From contig NZ_JACJVO010000034.1 of NCBI RefSeq assembly GCF_014212055.1, forward strand, positions 20,145-84,144: a stretch of DNA of 64,000 nucleotides, read 5' to 3'. Shown here piece by piece: positions 33,601-41,077 of this stretch; within the stretch, counting starts at the first letter, position 1; every line of letters begins with the position of its first letter. The notes under the pieces were generated by a model. The model was given only the letters and a program-made list of their open reading frames with translations, did not search any database and was not told where the DNA came from. Position numbers and translations under genes: made by a program. The DNA is from Cohnella zeiphila. Lineage in GTDB: Bacteria; Bacillota; Bacilli; Paenibacillales; Paenibacillaceae.

Positions 33601-34491
33601 AACGAGCGGAGCCAGGAACCAGCGGAGAAGAAAGGCCGCTCCGAGTACCAGGATCGGCAGCGCGATTGGGGCGGCCGGGTTCGACGGTTGCGCTTGCGCC
33701 AGTACCGGCAGCTTCGTTCGGGCAGCCGGGTTCGGCCGTTCCGCTCGCGGCTCGGCAGCTCCTCCGCTGCCGCGAAGCCAGCGAAGCAGAGCCGCGAACA
33801 AGCCGGCGAACAGCAGCGCGCCGACCCACATCCAGCCGGTATACCCGGCGGGGGCGGCGGGCGATGGCGGAGCCGCGGAGGCGCCCGGCGCCGTGCCGAG
33901 AGGAACGCCGGCGATACCGCCGTCCGCCGGCTGAATCTTCTCGACGGCCACATCGTCGAAGTCGGCGATGCCGGTATTCAGGCGGCCATAGCCGCCCAGC
34001 CGGACGGCGACGGTCAGCTCCTGCTGGCCGCTCGCGGTCGTCCCGATCAGCTCGAGCCGCTGCCATTGTCCCGCGGTATCGCGGAGATCCGCGGAGACCG
34101 CGATCAGGCCGAGGACGGACACGTTCGCGCCGATTCCGTCCGCGCCGGCTCCCTGCACTCTCGTCCAGGCGGAGATGCGGTACGTCGCGTTCGGCTCGAC
34201 CGCGACGGTCTGGGTCCATCTGGCATCGTTCGGCTGAAGGTTCCGAATGCGGACGAAGGCGCTGCCCGAGTGGGCATCCCCATGCTCCAGCGTAAGCTTG
34301 CTCGCGTCTGGGTCCGATTGATAGACATCCGGAAGCCAGCCGGAAGGGACGCCGGAATCCGCAGAGGCGGCGTCTTCAAAGCCTCCGTTGCGGATCAGCG
34401 GATCGGAACCGTCCGCATGGGCAGCCAGCGGCGACATTATGAGGATGGCGCAAATAAGCAAGATGGCGGATGCGACTTTTTTCCAGTTCAT
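30670..34491 (-). CDS. large double GT-C glycosyltransferase (PMT-type) with lectin-like modules
   Basis: 1273-residue multi-spanning protein, far longer than usual PMT-family enzymes (about 500-850). Order: signal peptide (1-26); CBM4/9-like module (about 30-195, NGGFEDAA...GVPSGW); one helix; first GT-C membrane unit (about 280-690) with GHPIDFMDFAGWANRAY and DYPPGYIYVLYVVG; linker; one helix (about 720); F5/8-type beta-sandwich (about 735-850); second GT-C unit of the PMT/ArnT type (about 860-1273) with SAYFDEIYHARTAYE and THPPLGKLFMAAG. Both units keep acidic residues in the first external loop, where GT-C enzymes bind lipid-linked sugar. Transfer to a surface acceptor is inferred. ATG 34491 has AGGAGG nine bases upstream. 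Confidence 0.85.
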   Translation of the reverse strand: MNWKKVASAILLICAILIMSPLAAHADGSDPLIRNGGFEDAASADSGVPSGWLPDVYQSDPDASKLTLEHGDAHSGSAFVRIRNLQPNDARWTQTVAVEPNATYRISAWTRVQGAGADGIGANVSVLGLIAVSADLRDTAGQWQRLELIGTTASGQQELTVAVRLGGYGRLNTGIADFDDVAVEKIQPADGGIAGVPLGTAPGASAAPPSPAAPAGYTGWMWVGALLFAGLFAALLRWLRGSGGAAEPRAERPNPAARTKLPVLAQAQPSNPAAPIALPILVLGAAFLLRWFLAPLVEGHPIDFMDFAGWANRAYAGGLAHFYEGGVFADYPPGYIYVLYVVGWIQHAAGLEPNSAALVHLIKLPAMLADLAVGCLLYRAAGPRTNPRAALVLSALYAASPAVLINSAIWGQMDAVFTLFVVLAVSALARNRTSSAAVWLAVALLIKPQTIVFAPLALFALIDRRSWKLAARFVLSGLATFVLLLLPFSERFNPLWIVGHYKAMFAQYPYTSLNAFNLYALFGLNGKPDTGTFLGLAYKAWDIPVVLAIAAFSAYLYFKSKTSNKLIYIGMLTSLLVFMLKTGMHERYAYPAMALALLSYAQLKDRRILYLFAGLSLTQFANAAYVLRSSLGHAYYISNGDGFMVLVSLANLILTAYAVKLGIELLVRPKKMDASGALSLKRARAEAGAGAEASGKAQAAPPPADSVPPVKMKRLDWLLAGGLTLVYAVVSLIHLGSFSAPQTFWKAAAAGDSAVASFGEARSVGSILWYGGLGNGSFALDKSDDGVAWTPVATLAISDGTVFQWQKTLASFEARYVRVTAEQPAAALGEIGFEEAGSGARLPVQPQGEAPAFDEQGTVPHKPSYLNSAYFDEIYHARTAYENLHGIEAYETTHPPLGKLFMAAGVAVFGMNPFGWRIVGTLLGIGMIPLLYALGLRIFRRRLFAFSAAFLFAADFLHFTQTRVATVDVYGVFFILLMYLFMYRYTEMNFYRVPLSRTLVPLGLSGLFFGIGAACKWIGFYAGAGLALILALTLWERYKEFKAAGKTKLPFASKTGWTLLWCGAFFLLVPAGIYLAAYIPFLNLPGPGHDLAGVLNYQKFMYEYHSGLVATNPFSSSWWEWPLLHKPYWYYAGQSLPAGKISSIVAMGNPAVWWAGIAAVPLTCYYAWKRRDKAMGFVLIALAAEYVPWIGVSRLTFIYHFFATVPFMILCIVYVLRVWFEKRGAAGRGWIYLYLGIAGALFILFYPVLSGMVIDRSYAADLLRWSKGWYFYS

Positions 34492-34551
34492 GTCGTCTGT
34501 CCTCCTGACAGGCGGCCTTATCGTCCGTTGCCGTCCCGCGAACGAAAGAAA

Positions 34552-34596
34552 GTTCCGCTGCAGCTCTTGTGGCCTGAGCCTCGGCTGCAACGGAAC
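34552..34596 (-). terminator. hairpin with U-rich tail in the GT-C leader
   Basis: On the minus strand GTTCCGTTGCAGC pairs with GCTGCAGCGGAAC (one G-U pair), followed by TTTCTTTC. It looks like an intrinsic terminator, placed after the beta-helix gene but also downstream of the promoter at 34622-34651. It may end the upstream transcript or attenuate the GT-C gene. Confidence 0.6.
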
Positions 34597-34621
34597 TCGC
34601 ATTTTATTCCTGCATTATCCA

Positions 34622-34651
34622 ATTTTACTCTACTTGGCCGCGGCGGCTCAA
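34622..34651 (-). promoter_or_regulatory. probable promoter of the GT-C gene
   Basis: On the minus strand TTGAGC (34646-34651), 18 bases, TAAAAT (34622-34627), giving a leader of about 125 bases that contains the terminator-like hairpin. Confidence 0.5.
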
Positions 34652-34658
34652 TGCTTTT

Positions 34659-37454
34659 TTAGGAAAACTCGATCTTATCGAAGTCCGGAGCCCAGACCCC
34701 CGCAGCGTCGGTGTAGAACTTGATCGTATTGCTGCCGGCATTCAGCGCGACGTTGACGGTGATCGCGCCTACCGTATCGAAGCTACCGGTTGGAGGAAAG
34801 CTCACCGAGGTTGCCGTTCCTCCGTTCACGCTCATCAGGCCGACTCTGTCGGTCGTATCGCCGTTCGAGTAAAAGACGGCCATGCTCTTCGTTCCGGCGC
34901 TGGCCGCGTTGACGTTGTTGAATTGCAGCGAGCCGGAATTGTTGCCCACGTTCTTCACGTCGTACCCGCCCGAGCAATCGTCGCACGCCGAGGAAGCCGC
35001 TCCGCCCGCGAGCGTGTTGCCCGACGCCTCCGCTTCATACAATGTCGACGACGAGGAATCTTGCGTGTAACAAGCCTTATCCGCTCCGACTGCCGGATCG
35101 TCCCCGAATACTCCGTTGTCGCAGGTGAAGCTGGTATACATGGTTTGATACAGGAACGAACCGTTGGCGCCATAAGCTACGTTCTTTGTTCCGGTAATGG
35201 TGCAGGTATCGTTCTCATTCGCGCAGAACGTATAGCCCTCAGGTCCTCCCGGCGACGGCGTTGGCGTTGGGGTCGGGGTCGGCGTCGGTGTTGGTGTTGG
35301 TGTTGGGGTCGGCGTAGGCGTCGGCGTAGGCGTCGGCGTAGGCGTCGTGGTGTCTTGAACGTAGCAAGCTTTATCCGCTCCGACCGCCGGGTCGTCGCCG
35401 AACACTCCATTGTCGCAGGTAAAGCTGGCAGACAGCGTCTTGTAAATGAAGGAGCCGTCGGCGCCATAGGCTACGCTTTTCGTTCCGGTAATGGCGCACG
35501 TATCGTGCTCATTCGCGCAGAACGTGTATCCCTCCGGTCCTCCCGGCGACGGCGTCGGGGTAGGCGTTGGCGTTGGTGTGGGCGTCGGAGTCGGCGTTGG
35601 CGTTGGAGTAGGCGTCGGCCCCGTGCCGGACGTGACGCCCGCGGTCCAGTCGGTGCCGCCGTACTCGTAAGCGCCTTTGTCCGGCGCGCTCCCCGCATAC
35701 CCGTCCGTCCAGGGCGAATGCACGCTGCCCGCGTCGATCGCGCCGGAGCCGGCTGCAAGGTGGAAGTCGTGGCCCGCCGCGTTGACGAAATTGGAGGCCG
35801 CCTGATCGTGGAAGTTGTTGTCCTCGGTGAAAGACGCGGAACAGCAGCCGGCGACCATGGTGGACGGCGTATTGTAGGTCGTGTTGTTATACAGGTAGTC
35901 TCCGCTGTCCGGCCCGTTCACCCGGAACGGCGCGTCCTGCCCGATGTTGTAGACGACGTTGTGATGTGCCGTAGCGTTGTAGGTGCCGCCGTCCATGTAG
36001 ATGCCCGGCACTACTCCGGCGCGGGACCCGCTCTGCCAGTAGATGTCGTGGACGATGTTGTAGGCCGTGACGGATCCGTTCAGATCGCCGCCCATGTAGA
36101 TGGCCGCTCCGTCGTCGGCAACGATATTCGTATGAGAAACGTCGTTGTACTCGAAGTAGCCGGGCCTCGTGAAGTGGATGGCCGATCGGCCGGTATTGTA
36201 GATCGTGTTGTGGGTCATCGTCGTGAAGCTCGCGTCGTTGTAGTTGTTCTCCAGCCGGAACGGAGCGTCGTAGCTGCCGTTCCGGTCGACGTCGTGAATG
36301 ACGTTGTTCGTGATGAGGTTGTTCGCTCCCTTGTCGACCAGGAACATGTTCCCGTCGCTATAGGCGAACGTGCCGTTCTGGATCGTGTTGTTGCTGCCCA
36401 TGATGTGAATGCCGTCGTCCTCGACGGGATGCGTGTGGGTCAAGCCTCTGGCGTTGTGGGAGAACACGTAGGTCGCGTTCATTCCGTCCACGAGGTTGTA
36501 GTCCCCGGTAATCTTCATCTCCGCGCCTGTAATGTTGATTCCTTTAATGTGAATATACGACTTGCTCGTCAGATCGATCGCCTGGATGCGGGCTTTGGCT
36601 TCCACCGTCTGGGTGCCTGGATTGCCTCCGCCCGGAGCGTACAGGTACAATCGGCCGGCCGTCGAATCGTAGAACCATTCGTTGGCGGCGTCCAGAAGCT
36701 CCAGCTTGCCGGCCAGATAATAGTAGTTCGGATCTCCTCTCGTCGTATCCCCCGGATTCAGATAGTCTGCCATGTCTCCCGGGATCGTGAAGTTGACCGT
36801 GCCGCTGCCGCTGCTTGTAACGGTCGCTCCCCACGCCGTCCATTTGGCGGCCGAGATGCTCCAGACGATTGCCCCATTATAGAAACCGGACGCCTGATTG
36901 GGCATGTCGGCATCGGTAATGCTGGTCAGGCTTCCGCTGTCCATGGCGGCCCCGTCGTTCGTCATCGGGCTGGCTCCGGTTTTGTTGGGCCACCTGGCAT
37001 ACGTCATGCTGCTGCCGTTCACGAACACCGCGTTCTGGTCTCCCAGATTCATGGCGTAGTTCGTATAGTAGATATTCCCCGAGTACTGCGTCCAGGCGGT
37101 ATTGACCGCATCCAGGCCGGAGATGACCACGTTCTCTCCCTGATAGGCTTGGAAGGTGATCGGACTGCTTGCCGTGCCGCTGTTCGCAGGGGTTACCGTC
37201 TCGCGGTACGTTCCCCCGCGAATGTATACCGTATCGCCCGCTTGCGCCACGCTCGCCGCTTTCTGAATCGTCTTGAACGGCGTGCTGAGAGAGGTGCCGT
37301 TATTGCTGTCGCTTCCGTTCGTCGCCACGTAATAGCTTGAAGCGGCGCGAGCGGCTTCCGGACGGAACAGAACGACTGAAGCGACGACGAGAAGCAGCGC
37401 CATGGCCAAGGCCAGGCTTGGGGTCACGCGAATGGTTTTGCCAGCCAACATCAT
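34659..37454 (-). CDS. secreted parallel beta-helix protein with Thr-Pro linkers, Cys modules and a CBM
   Basis: 931-residue exported protein. A signal peptide (about 1-37, ending AARA) is followed by a right-handed parallel beta-helix (about 40-600; YYVATNGSDSNNGTSLSTPF and many N-rich turns such as GNMFLVDKGANNLITNNVIH). Then come a (Thr-Pro)n linker (about 612-636), a 60-residue four-cysteine module, a second (Thr-Pro)n linker (about 702-733), a second copy of the module, and a C-terminal CBM6/35-like sandwich (about 805-931). Likely a polysaccharide-degrading or binding enzyme (pectin or alginate-like lyase fold); catalytic residues cannot be assigned. GGGAGG precedes tandem ATG codons. 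Confidence 0.85.
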   Translation of the reverse strand: MMLAGKTIRVTPSLALAMALLLVVASVVLFRPEAARAASSYYVATNGSDSNNGTSLSTPFKTIQKAASVAQAGDTVYIRGGTYRETVTPANSGTASSPITFQAYQGENVVISGLDAVNTAWTQYSGNIYYTNYAMNLGDQNAVFVNGSSMTYARWPNKTGASPMTNDGAAMDSGSLTSITDADMPNQASGFYNGAIVWSISAAKWTAWGATVTSSGSGTVNFTIPGDMADYLNPGDTTRGDPNYYYLAGKLELLDAANEWFYDSTAGRLYLYAPGGGNPGTQTVEAKARIQAIDLTSKSYIHIKGINITGAEMKITGDYNLVDGMNATYVFSHNARGLTHTHPVEDDGIHIMGSNNTIQNGTFAYSDGNMFLVDKGANNLITNNVIHDVDRNGSYDAPFRLENNYNDASFTTMTHNTIYNTGRSAIHFTRPGYFEYNDVSHTNIVADDGAAIYMGGDLNGSVTAYNIVHDIYWQSGSRAGVVPGIYMDGGTYNATAHHNVVYNIGQDAPFRVNGPDSGDYLYNNTTYNTPSTMVAGCCSASFTEDNNFHDQAASNFVNAAGHDFHLAAGSGAIDAGSVHSPWTDGYAGSAPDKGAYEYGGTDWTAGVTSGTGPTPTPTPTPTPTPTPTPTPTPTPSPGGPEGYTFCANEHDTCAITGTKSVAYGADGSFIYKTLSASFTCDNGVFGDDPAVGADKACYVQDTTTPTPTPTPTPTPTPTPTPTPTPTPTPTPTPSPGGPEGYTFCANENDTCTITGTKNVAYGANGSFLYQTMYTSFTCDNGVFGDDPAVGADKACYTQDSSSSTLYEAEASGNTLAGGAASSACDDCSGGYDVKNVGNNSGSLQFNNVNAASAGTKSMAVFYSNGDTTDRVGLMSVNGGTATSVSFPPTGSFDTVGAITVNVALNAGSNTIKFYTDAAGVWAPDFDKIEFS
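35064..35619 (-). repeat. duplicated cysteine module plus Thr-Pro codon repeats
   Basis: Within the beta-helix gene, a unit made of a run of ACG/ACC-CCG/CCA type codons (35254-35347 and 35547-35619) and a 180-base module (35064-35253 and 35356-35546) occurs twice. The encoded modules share GYTFCANE-DTC-ITGTK-VAYGA-GSF-Y and CDNGVFGDDPAVGADKACY. The near-identity suggests recent tandem duplication. Confidence 0.85.
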
Positions 37455-37670
37455 GAATCCTCCCTCTCTTCGGATTGGTAGCCGGTGTGCAGGTTACAGC
37501 CGTTACAGACTCACCCTTTCCGCATCATGCAAGCATAGGCACCACCTCCCACCCAGGACAGGATGACGGTTTGTCCCACTCCGGCCCGCGGAGCGGGATG
37601 CCGTGTCCGAGGGAGCTTGCCGGCGTCCGCTTCTCCCCAGTTACGGGAGAATGCAACGCCGGCGCGCTCG
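37455..37670 (-). other. structured intergenic region before the beta-helix gene
   Basis: 216 bases without a gene. On the minus strand it holds a strong hairpin just after the GH29-like stop codon (37619-37663: GCCGGCGT/ACGCCGGC, then TTCTCCC/GGGAGAA) without a U-tract. Further on are a GGGACA/TGTCC stem and a tandem CTGTAAC direct repeat (about 37491-37507). The beta-helix promoter must lie here or transcription reads through; I could not match it to a known riboswitch. Confidence 0.45.
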
Positions 37671-39434
37671 TTATTCCGGAACGATCAGTTCGACCAGGGA
37701 GATCTGGAAGGTTCCCGTATCGGCATAGTTGCCGTGCGCCGTCAGCCGCACGTAAGACGCCACGACCGGTTCGAACGAAATGACCTGCATGCCGCGCTGG
37801 TTGCGCAGCTCGCCGGACGCGACCGGTTCGCTCCAGTTCGCGCCGTCGTCGCTCACCCGAACGTCATACGCCTTGATGCGTTCGCCCGCCGGCGCGGCAT
37901 ACCCGCCCTTCGTGACGGCGCCCGTCTCCGGCTGCGTCAAGCACAGACCCGCGACCTCGCAAGACCGGTCCAGCTCCAGCGTCAGATGCTGCGGCCAGTT
38001 CCCGACAGCCGAGCGAAAAAAAGTGCGGCGCTCGCCGTCCAGCACCTTCGCCGCGATGCGATAAGGCAGCTCCGAGCTTGCGCTTGCGGTCAGCAGGTCG
38101 GACGGAACGACTCTGCGGGACGGAGCCGCCGTCAGCTTGATCGCCAGATCGCCGTCCAGCGTCACGGCGTCCCAAGACGGCACTTCGATCGTGAGCCGTC
38201 CGCCGGCCTGCCCGAAGATGAGCTCCCGCCCCGTCTTCAAGTCCGCCGCGCGCACCACGTCATAGCCGGCGTCCGCAAGCTCAAGCCGGCTGCCGTCCGG
38301 GGGAATCAAAACGTGCACGTAGTGCGTCTCTCCCCCCGGAATCAACGTCGTCACGCCGTAGGCGCCGTCGTTCCAATAGCCCGGCGGCAGCCCTCCTTGG
38401 CCGTGTCCGCCGCCGACCGTGCCGTGAACGGACTCTTCGGCCCAGGCCATAAACCGGTCGAAATGGGCGGTGAAGTCTTCGAGCAGCTCCGGAAAATCCC
38501 CGCCGATTCTCGGGCCGAACCCAAGCTGGGCGTTCCAGGAGTTGCCCGCCACGGTCACGATCCGGCGGACGATCGCCGCGTTGCTCGGCACCCGGGCGTA
38601 ATTGAGGTCATAATACTTCCAGTGCGGCCTGCCTTCTCCCAGGTAGATCCAGTCCCATTTCGTCTTGAACGCGAATTCCTTGTCTCCCGGGCCGACCCAG
38701 GTGCCGCTGGCGAGATCGAACTCCGGCTCCAACACTTTCCCGAAGTCTTCGAGCGCCATTGCGTCCTCGTCCTCCACGGGACCCTCGCTGAAATCGTTAT
38801 TGATCAGAACCAGGTCCTCGCGGATCCGATGGAGCCGGGCGAACACCTCCTGCGACTCGTCCTTGTCATGGTATCCGTCGAACCAGAAGCCGGCGATGCC
38901 CGGGTAATTCCGGAGCAATTCCTCCATCACGTCGAGACTGTAAGCCAGGTAGCCTTCCCGGGACGTAATGTCGACGGCTTCATCGTTCTTGTACGCGCGG
39001 TAAGCTTCCCGGTCCAGCCATTGCACGCCGGCGTGAAAGGCGTTCTTCGCGTCGCGGTTGATGTAGACGACGATCTTGATGCCTTCCGCGTCCGCCGCGT
39101 CGATCAATTCCCGCAAGTAATCGCGCTTCGTGCACGGGCTGCCCGGCACGCGGGACGGCCAGATCTTCAGATAGCCGAGCTCGCAATGGAAGCTGGCGAT
39201 CGTGAGGTACTTCGCCCTCAGGCGCTTGGCTGTCCCGATCCACCTGCCGGCATGCCAGCCCGCCTGCTCGGCCGCGCGTTCGAACGACACAGTGTCCTCG
39301 TACTTGTACCGGAAGTCCGGTCCGGACGGGTCCGCCTCATATTCGCCCGTCTGCATTCCCCAATGCACGAACAGTCCGATCCGCGCATCCCGGTACCAGG
39401 AAGCCAGCCGCCGCTCTCTTATCATTGCATCCAA
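37671..39434 (-). CDS. GH29-like glycosidase (alpha-L-fucosidase fold) with C-terminal F5/8 domain
   Basis: 587 residues, no signal peptide, so cytoplasmic. N-terminal SWYRDARIGLFVHWG and the strand GIAGFWFDGYHD, with D186 at the nucleophile position, are GH29-like. The normally strict KHHDGF motif is replaced by SFHCELGYLKIWPS, so the enzyme may act on a sugar other than fucose. Residues about 445-587 form an F5/8 (discoidin) sandwich. TTG at 39434 has AAGGAG ten bases upstream. It follows the binding-protein gene by 30 bases, so it probably hydrolyses what that transporter imports. Confidence 0.83.
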   Translation of the reverse strand: MDAMIRERRLASWYRDARIGLFVHWGMQTGEYEADPSGPDFRYKYEDTVSFERAAEQAGWHAGRWIGTAKRLRAKYLTIASFHCELGYLKIWPSRVPGSPCTKRDYLRELIDAADAEGIKIVVYINRDAKNAFHAGVQWLDREAYRAYKNDEAVDITSREGYLAYSLDVMEELLRNYPGIAGFWFDGYHDKDESQEVFARLHRIREDLVLINNDFSEGPVEDEDAMALEDFGKVLEPEFDLASGTWVGPGDKEFAFKTKWDWIYLGEGRPHWKYYDLNYARVPSNAAIVRRIVTVAGNSWNAQLGFGPRIGGDFPELLEDFTAHFDRFMAWAEESVHGTVGGGHGQGGLPPGYWNDGAYGVTTLIPGGETHYVHVLIPPDGSRLELADAGYDVVRAADLKTGRELIFGQAGGRLTIEVPSWDAVTLDGDLAIKLTAAPSRRVVPSDLLTASASSELPYRIAAKVLDGERRTFFRSAVGNWPQHLTLELDRSCEVAGLCLTQPETGAVTKGGYAAPAGERIKAYDVRVSDDGANWSEPVASGELRNQRGMQVISFEPVVASYVRLTAHGNYADTGTFQISLVELIVPE

Positions 39435-39464
39435 TCGATTCCCGCTCCTTGTTCGCTGCCGAAT

Positions 39465-41045
39465 TTACCGGGTCGCCTTCCAGGCGTCCAGCTGCTTCTG
39501 GGCTTCCTGCATCAGCTTGTCGATCCCCGCCTTCTGCAGACGGTCCAGGAAGTCGGGAAGTTTCTTATCCGGATCGACCGCTCCGGTGGAGAGGCCCGGC
39601 AAGTATTCGTCCAGCACGGACTGCACGTTGGCGATCTCGGTCTGCACCGGGCTGACGTCGAACTTGAAGCCGACGCTTTGCGTAGGCGTCGCTTCTTCGT
39701 TCGTTTTCTTCTGAACGTCGAACGTGTCCGGCGCCTGCCCTTCCTGAAGATAGCCGTTGAACGTATTGCCCATGACCCATGCGTTGTTCGTAAAACCGCT
39801 ATCCTGCTTCACTTTGACCGTTTTGTCGTCGATCTTGTCGTAGTTGGTGCCTTCGACTCCATAGACGAGCGTGTTGTACAAATCTTTGTCGGTGTTGACG
39901 AGATTGAGGAACATCATCGCCCGATCGGGGTTTTTGGAGTTTTTGCCGATGGCGTTGACCGTGGCGATGCCGGGGTTGCCGTCGACGACGAAGCCGGTCG
40001 TCGGGACGTACTCGATCGGTTTGCCGCCGTACCGGTTGTTGCTGACCAGCGTTTCCGTTCCCGGGTTCAAGCTCAAGGAGTACGAGACGGCGGCTTTGCC
40101 TGCCTTGGCCAAGTCGTCCACCGTTTTGATCGTCGGGGCATCCTTGTTGATATAGCCTTTCTGGTACCAGCCGTGAACGACTTCCAGATAGTGCTTATAC
40201 TCCGGAGAGGCGTATACGTTAAACAGCTTCATCGACGTATCCGAGTCGTAAAATCCGATCGGCGGATTGCTCGTGATCGGCAGCGTGCTGATTCCCTGGG
40301 TGTGGATGAAATAGCCGAACATGCCGTTATAGTCCATGACCAGCGGGGCGACGCCGGACTCTCCCTGTTTGATCTTCTCGAGGAACGGCTCGATGTCTTC
40401 GAATTTCTTGATCGCCGAGACGTCCAGACCGTACTTGTCGGCGTAATCCTTCGGAACGATGTAGCCTTCCCGCCCGGTTACGCTCTGATAGTTCGGCACC
40501 CCGTAGATTTTCCCGCCCACCTTGACCTGGTCCCACATGAAATCAGGCAGGGAAGCTTTCAGATCGGCTGCGTCCTGGTTCAATAAATCGTCGAGCGGAA
40601 CGAACAGGCCTTTGGTTACGTTGCCGACGTAGTCGAACAGCCAGTTCGACGTCCAGGCGATGTCGAAGGCTTCGCCGGAAGCGGCGATCGTGTTCATTCT
40701 TTGGTTGTACTCGCCGAACGCGATCGGCTTCAGCGTGACCGTCGCATTGATTTTCTCTTTGGTAATCTTGTTCACCGCGTCTTGCACCGGACCGAGCGCC
40801 GTCTGCGAGTCCGCCGGGTAATACCAGGTCAGATCGACCGGCGGCAGAGACGAATCGGCCGACGGACTCGCGCTGGCACTGGCGCCGGCATCGGAGCCGG
40901 CGGACGGACTCGCGCTTTTCGATGCGGACGAAGATGCGGACGAGTTGGAAGAAGATTCGTTGTTTTTCGAACAGGCGCTCAAGACGAGCAGCAGGGCGAC
41001 GAGCGCGGCAAGCCCCATTTTGCCGAAACGGACAGAACGCATCAT
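39465..41045 (-). CDS. extracellular solute-binding lipoprotein, family 1 (LplA-like)
   Basis: 526-residue lipoprotein receptor of the second CUT1 transporter. Lipobox cysteine C25 (LVLSAC) is followed by a Ser-rich linker; then PVDLTWYYPADSQTALGPVQDAVNKI and DIAWTSNWLFDY, typical of Paenibacillaceae family 1 proteins. It lies directly downstream of two permease genes and upstream of the GH29-like gene in one operon; no ATPase gene is present. The ligand is inferred to be a plant or animal oligosaccharide but is unknown. Confidence 0.93.
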   Translation of the reverse strand: MMRSVRFGKMGLAALVALLLVLSACSKNNESSSNSSASSSASKSASPSAGSDAGASASASPSADSSLPPVDLTWYYPADSQTALGPVQDAVNKITKEKINATVTLKPIAFGEYNQRMNTIAASGEAFDIAWTSNWLFDYVGNVTKGLFVPLDDLLNQDAADLKASLPDFMWDQVKVGGKIYGVPNYQSVTGREGYIVPKDYADKYGLDVSAIKKFEDIEPFLEKIKQGESGVAPLVMDYNGMFGYFIHTQGISTLPITSNPPIGFYDSDTSMKLFNVYASPEYKHYLEVVHGWYQKGYINKDAPTIKTVDDLAKAGKAAVSYSLSLNPGTETLVSNNRYGGKPIEYVPTTGFVVDGNPGIATVNAIGKNSKNPDRAMMFLNLVNTDKDLYNTLVYGVEGTNYDKIDDKTVKVKQDSGFTNNAWVMGNTFNGYLQEGQAPDTFDVQKKTNEEATPTQSVGFKFDVSPVQTEIANVQSVLDEYLPGLSTGAVDPDKKLPDFLDRLQKAGIDKLMQEAQKQLDAWKATR

Positions 41046-41077
41046 ATTTCCGATATCCCCCTCTTAATAAACGGTCG

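Noticed and set aside
35254..35347. Possible CRISPR or minisatellite array
   Set aside because: The repetition is of Thr-Pro codons in frame within a secreted protein; there are no spacers or direct repeats of CRISPR type.
34923..37340. Long plus-strand frame of about 800 codons with Arg-rich repeats opposite the beta-helix gene
   Set aside because: The repeats are the reverse of the Thr-Pro codon runs; the minus-strand product has a signal peptide and clear domains.
37455..37670. Riboswitch in the leader of the beta-helix gene
   Set aside because: Several stems can be drawn, but I could not match conserved core nucleotides of c-di-GMP, c-di-AMP, cobalamin or other known classes, so I list it only as a structured region.
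37563..40586. Long plus-strand frame of about 1000 codons across the GH29-like and binding-protein genes
   Set aside because: Antisense shadow without a ribosome binding site or recognisable protein sequence; it also spans two real genes and an intergenic gap.
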